Of a DNA stretch of 10,405 nt, positions 5,665 to 10,405 are shown piece by piece. Source of the stretch: Halobacteriales archaeon QS_9_68_42. Lineage in GTDB: Archaea; Halobacteriota; Halobacteria; Halobacteriales; Haloarculaceae. Within the stretch, counting starts at the first letter, position 1. Each line of letters opens with the position of its first letter. The notes under the pieces are model-generated. The model was not told the origin of the DNA. It did not search any database and was given only the letters and a program-made list of their open reading frames with translations. The stretch spans positions 1 through 10,405 of the forward strand of contig PXSE01000097.1 in assembly GCA_003022905.1 (NCBI GenBank). The letters run 5' to 3'. Both the position numbers and the translations under genes were made by a program.

Positions 5665-6363
5665 ATGGCGGAGTACCTGGCCATCATCGTCGTCGCGTTT
5701 CTCGCCCAGCTGGCGGTGCTACCGGGCGAGAAGGGCCAGCTCATCGTCGCCGCGCTGTCGACCCGGTACCACCCGCTGGGGGTCGTCGCCGCCGCCGGCG
5801 CCGCCTTCGCCGGCTGGACGGCCCTGGAGATATGGTTCGGGAGCGCGCTCCAGGCGGCACTGCCGCCGGTCGCCCTCGACGCGTTCACCGCGGGGCTGTT
5901 CTTGCTTTTTGCGGTGCTCCTGACGCGGTCGGCGCCGAACCCCGGCCAGGACGTCGCCGCGGCCACCGACGGCGGCATCGAGGCCGTCGAGGACGTCCGC
6001 GTCCCCGTCGTCGGGTGGGAGGTGCCCGACGCCCTCGGCGGCCACCTGCCGATCTTCGCGCTGATGGCCGCCGGCGAGTTCGGCGACAAGACGCAGCTGG
6101 TCACCATCGGCCTGGCGGCCCAGTACGGCGCCACCTCGGCAATCTGGGTCGGCGAGATGCTGGCCATTATCCCTGTCAGCCTGCTGAACGCGTACTTCTT
6201 CCACCGGTTTTCGCACCTCTTCGACGCTCGGAAGGCGCACTTCATTGCGGCCGGTCTCTTCGCGTTCTTCGGCCTCGACACCGTGCTATCCATCCTGACC
6301 GGCTTCTCGGTCTGGGAGACGCTCGTCGCCGCGGTCGCCGACGTCATCCTCGCGGCGCTGTAG
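5665..6363 (+). CDS. GDT1/UPF0016 (TMEM165-like) cation transporter
   Basis: The 232-residue membrane protein has six predicted transmembrane segments in two halves (about residues 3-20, 36-56, 68-87, then 128-150, 156-178 and 192-230). A charged loop joins the halves (90-125). The second half carries the family signature AGEFGDKTQL (136-145), which forms half of the divalent cation site. The matching motif in the first half is altered to LPGEKGQL (19-26), keeping one acidic residue. Relatives in bacteria, yeast and plants export Mn or exchange Ca/Mn for protons. A role in Mn homeostasis here is inferred and would fit the operator-like repeat upstream. The stop lies three bases from the stop of the convergent PEBP gene. 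Confidence 0.85.
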   Translation: MAEYLAIIVVAFLAQLAVLPGEKGQLIVAALSTRYHPLGVVAAAGAAFAGWTALEIWFGSALQAALPPVALDAFTAGLFLLFAVLLTRSAPNPGQDVAAATDGGIEAVEDVRVPVVGWEVPDALGGHLPIFALMAAGEFGDKTQLVTIGLAAQYGATSAIWVGEMLAIIPVSLLNAYFFHRFSHLFDARKAHFIAAGLFAFFGLDTVLSILTGFSVWETLVAAVADVILAAL

Positions 6364-6366
6364 CGT

Positions 6367-6822
6367 TCAGGGCGCGTAGGTGCCCTCCAGGGTGTCCTTC
6401 TCAAGGATGTGGCCCGTCACGGCGTCGGCGACGTCGTCGCGGGTGGCCGCCGCCGACAGGCCGAGTTCCGTGTCTAGCGCGTATAGCCGGAACCGGTAGG
6501 TGTGCTCGCGGCCCGGAGGGTTCGGGCCGCCGTACCCCCGTTCGCCGTAATCGTTCTGCCCCTCCGTCGCGGATTCCGGCGACCAGTTCTCGGGAATCGT
6601 CTCCCGGTCCGGCGAGACGTCCCACACGAGCCAGTGGTCCCAGATGTGGCCCGCCGGCTCGACGGCGTCAGGGTCTTCGAAGAGCAGCAGGAGCGAGACG
6701 GCCTCCTCCGGCATGCCGTCGACGGACAGCGGTGGATTGACGTCCTCCTCGGTGTAGCCGTACCGGTCGGGGATCGAATCGCCGCCGTCGAATGAGGGGC
6801 TGGTGAGCGTGAGGCCGGTCAT
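6367..6822 (-). CDS. YbhB/YbcL-type phosphatidylethanolamine-binding (PEBP) family protein
   Basis: The 151-residue product has the whole prokaryotic PEBP pattern: LTLTSPSFDGGDSIP at the start, NPPLSVDG (29-36), LLLLFEDPDA (44-53), HWLVWDVSP (63-71), and the anion-pocket region GYGGPNPPGREHTYRFRLYA (97-116) followed by LD. The length is typical. The physiological ligand of the prokaryotic members is unknown. The ATG at 6822 is preferred over an in-frame start at 6855: the homologous part begins there and AGGAG lies about 8 bases upstream. The gene is convergent with the transporter. An intact gene in a region with several damaged ones is worth noting. Confidence 0.88.
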   Translation of the reverse strand: MTGLTLTSPSFDGGDSIPDRYGYTEEDVNPPLSVDGMPEEAVSLLLLFEDPDAVEPAGHIWDHWLVWDVSPDRETIPENWSPESATEGQNDYGERGYGGPNPPGREHTYRFRLYALDTELGLSAAATRDDVADAVTGHILEKDTLEGTYAP

Positions 6823-6871
6823 TTCGGGTCTCCTTTGTAGTTCGGATGCGGACACAAAAGCGTCGGTGCCT

Positions 6872-6879
6872 GCTCGCGC
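6872..6879. repeat. Target-site duplication, left copy (GCTCGCGC)
   Basis: This 8-base direct repeat directly abuts the left inverted end of the element at 6880 and is identical to 7014-7021, which abuts the right end. Confidence 0.75.
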
Positions 6880-7013
6880 GGCAGTGTTCAGATAAGCGGC
6901 GGTGGCCTACACAGTCCACCGTCGGGTGGGACCGGAAAGGGCCGACCGGGAGGGGACTTCCAAGATGGTCTCGGTCGACCCGTCACCGCCTGCTCTCTTA
7001 TCTGAGCAGTGTC
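6880..7013. mobile_element. 134-bp MITE-like element with 17-bp inverted ends and 8-bp target duplication
   Basis: The left end reads GGCAGTGTTCAGATAAG (6880-6896). The reverse complement of the right end (6997-7013) reads GACACTGCTCAGATAAG, 14 of 17 identical. Both ends are flanked directly by GCTCGCGC (6872-6879 and 7014-7021), a perfect 8-bp duplication. There is no room for a transposase. The GGCAGTGTT start resembles IS6-family ends (IS26 begins GGCACTGTTG) and IS6 elements make 8-bp duplications, so an IS6-type transposase elsewhere may have mobilised it. That family link is inference. Confidence 0.78.
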
Positions 7014-7021
7014 GCTCGCGC
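7014..7021. repeat. Target-site duplication, right copy (GCTCGCGC)
   Basis: Identical to 6872-6879 and directly abutting the right inverted end of the MITE-like element at 7013. Confidence 0.75.
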
Positions 7022-7323
7022 TGGAGGGACGGATTTTTGCGCCTTGGTGACGGAGTCCCGGTGGTGGCGATGACGAGCGATTACCCCCGCTGAGCCCCTT
7101 GTGATGATGGATTCAGCCGAGCCACCGTTTCAGATGTGCCACCGGTGCGACTATTCTCCACCGTTGCGGCGGTCTCCGCGAGCAATGGCGGTTCTTCCGG
7201 ACTTTCAGCGTGACGAGGGCAATCCTCGGCACCGAACGGAGTGAGGCGCCGTGGGGATGAGCGACCACCGCGCCCGACCGCAGGGAGGGCGCGACGGGAG
7301 CGAGGCGCTATTTTTCATCGAAG
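7022..7323. other. Low-information interval between MITE and polC palindrome
   Basis: Apart from the doubtful ORF at 7104-7244, I see no coding frame with haloarchaeal composition, no tRNA-like fold and no repeat array. Near 7234-7249 and 7293-7309 there are two similar pieces (AACGGAGTGAGGCGCC and GACGGGAGCGAGGCGC) of a kind common near haloarchaeal gene ends. Codon periodicity is weaker than in the neighbouring genes, which would fit degraded DNA. Confidence 0.4.
7104..7244 (+). CDS. Possible 46-aa ORF with one CxxC, doubtful
   Basis: A frame starting at tandem ATG codons encodes MMDSAEPPFQMCHRCDYSPP and about 26 more residues, ending NPRHRTE. The QMCHRCDY piece recalls the first half of small haloarchaeal two-CxxC zinc-finger proteins, but no second CxxC follows and the rest looks random. 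It is the only coding candidate between the MITE and the polC palindrome. It could be a truncated zinc-finger gene or chance. Confidence 0.2.
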   Translation: MMDSAEPPFQMCHRCDYSPPLRRSPRAMAVLPDFQRDEGNPRHRTE

Positions 7324-7360
7324 TTTTTGCCGGCGCGCCTGCGGCGCGCCGTGCAAAAAG
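7324..7360. terminator. Perfect GC-rich palindrome with T/A arms, downstream of polC
   Basis: The core CGGCGCGCC-TGC-GGCGCGCCG is a perfect 9-bp stem with a 3-base loop, extended by TTTTTGC on one side and GCAAAAA on the other with a single unpaired base. It begins about 7 bases past the polC stop on the minus strand. The long stem followed by a T run on that strand makes it a plausible transcription terminator; it may also be a dispersed haloarchaeal palindromic repeat. Confidence 0.6.
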
Positions 7361-7366
7361 TTCGGG

Positions 7367-7627
7367 TTACATGAAGTCGCCGATGCCGCTCTGTTTGTTG
7401 GTGTCGTCTTCGAAAATCGATTCGACCGCGCGGTCGAGGATTTCGAGCCGCTGGACGGTGTACTCCCGGCAGTCGTACTCTGCCGCGACCTGGAGGGCGG
7501 TGTCGATGTACTTGTTCACCGAGCCCTCGTAGACGGTGAGGGTCACGTCGCCGCCGCACTCCCGGCAGTCGCCGGTCAGCGGCATCCGGCGGAACTTCTC
7601 CCCGCAGTCCTTACAGCGGGTCTCCTG
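7367..7627 (-). pseudogene. polC: Last ~86 codons of DNA polymerase II (PolD) large subunit DP2
   Basis: In the frame from about 7627 the product reads [20 protein letters not shown] then CRECGGDV-TLTVYEGSVNKYIDTAL, YTVQRLEILDRAVESIF and ends DDTNKQSGIGDFM. This is the extreme C-terminus of archaeal DP2: a C-x2-C/C-x2-C zinc finger, the conserved GSVNKY helix region, and a terminal QSGIGDFM that fits a PIP-box for PCNA binding. DP2 is normally over 1,100 residues. Everything upstream is missing and the sequence passes directly into engB in a different frame, so no start codon other than an internal ATG (7585) exists. As an isolated piece it cannot be a polymerase. PolD is considered essential in haloarchaea, so an intact copy must exist elsewhere, or the junction is artefactual. 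Confidence 0.85.
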
Positions 7628-7940
7628 ACGGCGACGACCGCCGGGACGCCGAGCTCCTGCAGGAAGCCGAACATCTCGATGTCGTGTGGAATCTCGTCGG
7701 GGCCGGAGTGGCGGTCGATGATGTCGACGGCGGCCTTGCCGTCAACGACGAGCACGCCGACGAGGATGTCGTCGGCGTGTCCCTCGACATATCGGACGAC
7801 GTCGGTCTTGATGCGCTCGCGGACCTCCTCGGGAATGCCGGCCATGAACCCGAACCCGGGCAGGTCGGTGACGACGAAGTCCTCGGCGGCCCAGTCGAAG
7901 TGGTTCGGCTCCGTCGTCACCCCGGGACTGCCGCCAACAT
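7576..7940 (-). pseudogene. engB: EngB-type GTP-binding protein, truncated at both ends
   Basis: EngB (YihA) is a TrmE-Era-like GTPase linked to large-subunit ribosome assembly and is usually ~200 residues. Recognisable sequence runs from [15 protein letters not shown] (near 7935) through [12 protein letters not shown] (the DxxG switch II motif) and [20 protein letters not shown] to [14 protein letters not shown] (near 7629). The P-loop (GRSNVGKST) is absent. So are the NKxD base-recognition motif that should directly follow VVAV, and the C-terminal third. A TATA box at the leaderless distance points to the ATG at 7938-7940 as the original start, but from there the frame stops after seven codons. 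The first start in the engB frame is the GTG at 7920. After VVAV the frame runs out of phase into polC and stops at 7576. Confidence 0.85.
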
Positions 7941-7960
7941 ACCGACGGTTGGCCGCTGGC

Positions 7961-8004
7961 GCGGATAAGCCGACCGGTCGACGCGACGGCGGTAGCGTTA
8001 TCGG
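7961..8004. promoter_or_regulatory. Divergent leaderless promoters of engB and the DUF389 gene
   Basis: Two TATA-like elements are visible. The minus strand GCTTATCCGC (7961-7970) is centred about 26 bases before the engB ATG at 7940. The plus strand GCGTTATCGG (about 7995-8004) is centred about 26 bases before the GTG at 8026. The spacing supports both start choices and shows the engB promoter is still present. Confidence 0.55.
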
Positions 8005-8025
8005 TCAGGGCTTCGAGGCCCGCCT

Positions 8026-9324
8026 GTGCGACTCGTCCAGGTGACAATCCCCGCCGGCAAGCGGGAGGCGGTACTCGAATTGCTCGACAACGAGGGCATC
8101 GACTACGTCGTCACCGACGAGACAAGCGGCCGCGAGTACACCGCCGTCGCGTACTTCCCGCTGCCGACCAATGCGGTCGAGCCGATACTAGAGTCGCTGC
8201 GCGAGGCCGGCCTCAAGCGGGAGGCCTACACCGTCGTGTTGAGCGCCGAGACGGTCCTCTCAGAGAAGTTCGAGGCCCTCGAAGAGGAATACGAGGAGCG
8301 CGCGGACAGCGAGGAGCGCATCGCCCGCCAGGAGCTGGAGACCCGCGCGAAAGAGCTAGCTCCGTCGCTCCCCATCTACCTCGTGATGACCGTCGTCTCG
8401 GCGATCATCGCGACCGCCGGCCTGTTGCTCGACTCGCCGGCGACGGTCGTCGGATCGATGGTCATCGCACCGCTCATCGGGCCGGCGATGTCGGCGGCCG
8501 TCGGCAGCGTCGTCGACGACACCGAAATGTTCCGCCGTGGGGTCGTCCTGCAGGTGCTCGGCGTGACGCTGGCGGTCGCCTCCGCGACGGCCTTCGCCGT
8601 CTTCGTCCAAGCCACCAATCTCGTGCCCCCCGGCATCGACCCCCTCTCGCTGGCGGAGGTCGAAGAACGCCTCTCGCCGAACTTCCTCTCGCTCGCGGTC
8701 GCCATCGGGGCTGGCGTCGCCGGGGCAATCAGCCTCACCGCCGGGGTCTCGGCGGCGCTCGTCGGCGTGATGATAGCCGTCGCGCTCATCCCGCCGGCCG
8801 CGACGGTCGGCATCGGCATCGCCTACGGCGAGCCGGCGCTGGCACTGGGGTCGGCCGTCCTCGTCGCCGTCAATGTCCTTTCCATCAACCTCGCGGCGCT
8901 CGTGGTGCTGTGGTACAGCGGCTACCGTCCCGAGTACTTCTTCCAGCGCGACCAGGCCCGGGTGGCGACCCTCCAGCGGGCCGTCGTCCTCGTCGGCGCC
9001 ATCGCGGTCCTGTCGCTGTTTCTCGGCGGCGTCACGTACGACTCCTACCGGATGGCCACCGCCGAGAACGACATTCGGACCGCCGTCGACGCCGAACTGC
9101 AGCAACCGGCCTACAGCGAGCACGAACTCGTTGAACTCGAGGTCCGAGCCGAGTCACAGTACGTCCTCTTCCAGCGCCCGCAGAACGTCACCGTCACCAT
9201 CGGGGTCCCGCCCGACGCCGCCCGACCGGGACTGGCCGACGCCCTTGAGCAACGGCTCGCAAATAGACACAACATCGACGTCACCGTCGACGTATTCTAC
9301 CTCGAGACCGAACAGAGCGAGTAG
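8026..9324 (+). CDS. DUF389/TIGR00341-family membrane protein
   Basis: The 432-residue protein has three parts. Residues ~1-75 form a small ACT-like soluble domain (MRLVQVTIPAGKREAVLELL). Residues ~80-112 are a charged, Glu/Arg-rich helix likely to be a coiled coil. Residues ~116-338 hold about seven transmembrane helices with the DUF389 signature SPATVVGSMVIAPLIGPAMS (137-156) and SAALVGVMIAVALIPPAATV (242-261). The C-terminal ~90 residues form a soluble domain with an alpha/beta pattern (LVELEVRAESQYVLF, NVTVTIGV). The family is widespread in archaea and bacteria; its transport or signalling role is not known. GTG 8026 is chosen because MRLVQVTIPAGK matches the family start and a TATA box lies 26 bases before it. 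No gaps are apparent. Confidence 0.87.
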   Translation: MRLVQVTIPAGKREAVLELLDNEGIDYVVTDETSGREYTAVAYFPLPTNAVEPILESLREAGLKREAYTVVLSAETVLSEKFEALEEEYEERADSEERIARQELETRAKELAPSLPIYLVMTVVSAIIATAGLLLDSPATVVGSMVIAPLIGPAMSAAVGSVVDDTEMFRRGVVLQVLGVTLAVASATAFAVFVQATNLVPPGIDPLSLAEVEERLSPNFLSLAVAIGAGVAGAISLTAGVSAALVGVMIAVALIPPAATVGIGIAYGEPALALGSAVLVAVNVLSINLAALVVLWYSGYRPEYFFQRDQARVATLQRAVVLVGAIAVLSLFLGGVTYDSYRMATAENDIRTAVDAELQQPAYSEHELVELEVRAESQYVLFQRPQNVTVTIGVPPDAARPGLADALEQRLANRHNIDVTVDVFYLETEQSE

Positions 9325-9350
9325 ACTCAAACGGTCATTTGAGATTACGC

Positions 9351-9360
9351 TGTTTATACG
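9351..9360 (+). promoter_or_regulatory. TATA box for the SIMPL-domain gene
   Basis: TGTTTATACG is centred about 31 bases before the ATG at 9387, predicting transcription start within a few bases of the start codon. It lies in the 62-base gap after the DUF389 stop. Confidence 0.5.
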
Positions 9361-9386
9361 TCACCCGCGGCCGACCCTGCTCACGC

Positions 9387-10112
9387 ATGAAACGAGAGAA
9401 ACTGCCAATACTGGTCGTGGTCGTGGCGCTCCTGGCTGCGGCGCTGACCGGCGCCGCTCTGGTTGCGCCCTCCGGCGCTCAGGATCCGGACGCGAACGCC
9501 GACCGGACCGTCGCCGTCGACGCGACCGGCGAGGCTGACGCCGCCCCCGACCGGGCGGTCGTCCGGGTCGCCGTCACCGCCGAGGGCGACGACCCCAGCG
9601 TCGTCCGCGACAACCTCACGCGGGGCGCCGACGCGCTCCGCGAGGAGTTCGAGGCGACCAGCATCAGTACTGACCAGTACGAGACCGACGAGTACCGCAT
9701 CGACGAGCGCCGCGACGAGTTCCCCCCGTACCGCGGCACCCACCGTTTCGTCGTCAGGCTCGACGACCCACAGCGTGCCGGCGACGTCATCGACGCCGCG
9801 GCGAACGTCAGCGCCGAGGTACAGACCGTCCGGTTCACGCTGTCGGAGGACCGTCGCACCGACCTGCGGGAGCGGGCCATCGAGGACGCCATGGGGGACG
9901 CGCGCTCGCAGGCCGACACCGTCGCGGCCAACGGCGGCCTGCAGGTGACGAGCGTCGTCGCCGTCGACGCCTCCCAGCAGCGCTACCGGCCCGTCGAGTA
10001 CGAGGCGGCCGCGCCGCTGGCAGCCACAGATGACGGCAGCACGTCCGTCGAAACCGGCGACGTCAGCGTCAGATACCAGGTGCGGGTGACCTACAACGCG
10101 ACCCGCGCCTGA
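9387..10112 (+). CDS. Secreted or lipid-anchored SIMPL (DUF541) domain protein
   Basis: The 241-residue protein starts with a clear Sec-type signal: MKREKLP, a hydrophobic core of about 20 residues, then a cleavage-like APSGAQD near residues 27-33. The mature part shows the SIMPL pattern: TVAVDATGEADAAPDRAVVR, VAVTAEGDDPSVVRDNL, a DQYETDEYRIDER segment, the RFVVRLDDPQRAGDVIDAAA strand-helix, AIEDAMGDARSQADTVA, and YRPVEYEAA. SIMPL proteins (BP26, OapB-like and other relatives) form ring or channel oligomers in some bacteria; the role in haloarchaea is unknown. There is no lipobox cysteine. The start at 9387 is preferred over an upstream GTG (9339) because the signal peptide and TATA distance agree with it. 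Confidence 0.85.
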   Translation: MKREKLPILVVVVALLAAALTGAALVAPSGAQDPDANADRTVAVDATGEADAAPDRAVVRVAVTAEGDDPSVVRDNLTRGADALREEFEATSISTDQYETDEYRIDERRDEFPPYRGTHRFVVRLDDPQRAGDVIDAAANVSAEVQTVRFTLSEDRRTDLRERAIEDAMGDARSQADTVAANGGLQVTSVVAVDASQQRYRPVEYEAAAPLAATDDGSTSVETGDVSVRYQVRVTYNATRA

Positions 10113-10168
10113 CGAGCGCCGCCCTCCCGAACGCTGTCGCTTATGTCCTCGGCGCCCCTACCGTGGGC

Positions 10169-10405
10169 ATGGACGAGCGCACCGCCGGCGACTGGGACGA
10201 GGCCATCACGCTGGCCCGTTCGCTCGACGACGACGTCGAGGTCCGGCTCTCGAAGTCGGTCGCGCCGACGCTCCCGCCGGAACTGGACCTCCGGACGTCG
10301 AACTTCCCGTGGTCCATCCACAAAGGCGCCGTCGCCGTCTACCGCGAGAACGAGCGCGACAGACACCTCCAGATTCGGGAGTACCCCGCCCTCTGGGTCG
10401 TCTCG
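10169..10405 (+). CDS. Unrecognised haloarchaeal protein, 3' part outside window
   Basis: The visible 79 codons encode MDERTAGDWDEAITLARSLD, then DDVEVRLSKSVAPTLPPELD, LRTSNFPWSIHKGAVAVYRE and NERDRHLQIREYPALWVVS, reading off the end of the window. The mix of an acidic helix followed by alternating strands suggests a small globular domain. I do not recognise a family. A TATA-like GCTTATGT (10139-10146) centred 27 bases before the ATG supports this start. The gene follows the SIMPL gene by 56 bases but appears to be transcribed from its own promoter. Confidence 0.6.
   Translation, partial: MDERTAGDWDEAITLARSLDDDVEVRLSKSVAPTLPPELDLRTSNFPWSIHKGAVAVYRENERDRHLQIREYPALWVVS

Noticed and set aside
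5553..6404. 283-codon minus-strand frame
   Set aside because: Antisense shadow of the UPF0016 transporter; Ser/Ala/Arg-rich low-complexity translation without domains.
6902..7093. 63-codon frame across the MITE-like element
   Set aside because: It starts within the element, runs out over the right target duplication and has no family resemblance; the inverted ends and duplication explain the DNA better.
6823..7366. tRNA or other structured RNA gene in the gene-poor interval
   Set aside because: No acceptor-stem pairing with a T-loop motif or a box A/B-like pattern was found on either strand; only the MITE and the polC palindrome stand out.
8356..9123. 255-codon minus-strand frame opposite the DUF389 gene
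   Set aside because: Composition (Arg/Asp/Gly runs) is that of an antisense frame of a membrane protein in high-GC DNA; no motif.
1..10405. CRISPR array, defence island or prophage
   Set aside because: No regularly spaced repeats, cas-like or phage structural genes occur; apart from the TnpB element and the PIN-like gene the content is metabolic and membrane genes.

Overview
The window is almost certainly chromosomal DNA of a halophilic archaeon (class Halobacteria). The GC content is very high, the proteins are acidic, and most genes have a TATA-like box about 25-30 bases before the start codon, as expected for leaderless transcripts. The gene families are also archaeal or haloarchaeal: F420 enzymes, the PolD large subunit, DUF7573, a NUDIX-eIF2B fusion and an IS1341-type TnpB.

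Layout. 1-737 is the right part of an IS200/IS605 (IS1341-type, tnpB-only) element, ending in its RNA scaffold hairpin. It abuts, and apparently interrupts the first codons of, a DUF5615 PIN-like gene (to 1052). 1138-1628 (minus) holds a tiny cold-shock protein and a DUF7573 zinc protein, followed by a small membrane protein on the plus strand (1704-1934). 1885-4132 (minus) holds a metallophosphoesterase, F420-0:glutamate ligase (cofE) and an F420-dependent Mer-like reductase. 4186-5421 (plus) is a NUDIX-eIF2B fusion, diverging from the phosphoesterase over one shared TATA element. 5566-6363 (plus) is a possible 31-codon leader ORF and a GDT1/UPF0016 cation transporter behind a GGATTAG inverted repeat. 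6367-6822 (minus) is a PEBP/YbhB protein. 6823-7366 has no secure gene but contains a 134-bp MITE-like element with a perfect 8-bp target duplication, and a strong palindrome. 7367-7940 (minus) is a deletion scar fusing the middle of engB to the last ~87 codons of polC (DP2). 8026-10405 (plus) holds a DUF389 membrane protein, a secreted SIMPL-domain protein and the start of an unrecognised gene.

The most striking theme is that three otherwise well-conserved genes each lack an internal block holding a functional motif: the RNA-binding core of csp, the nucleotide-binding loop of cofE, and the P-loop of engB plus everything between engB and the polC tail. Either this chromosome is undergoing deletion, with intact copies elsewhere, or the assembly is collapsed at several points. 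No tRNA, rRNA or CRISPR array is visible.
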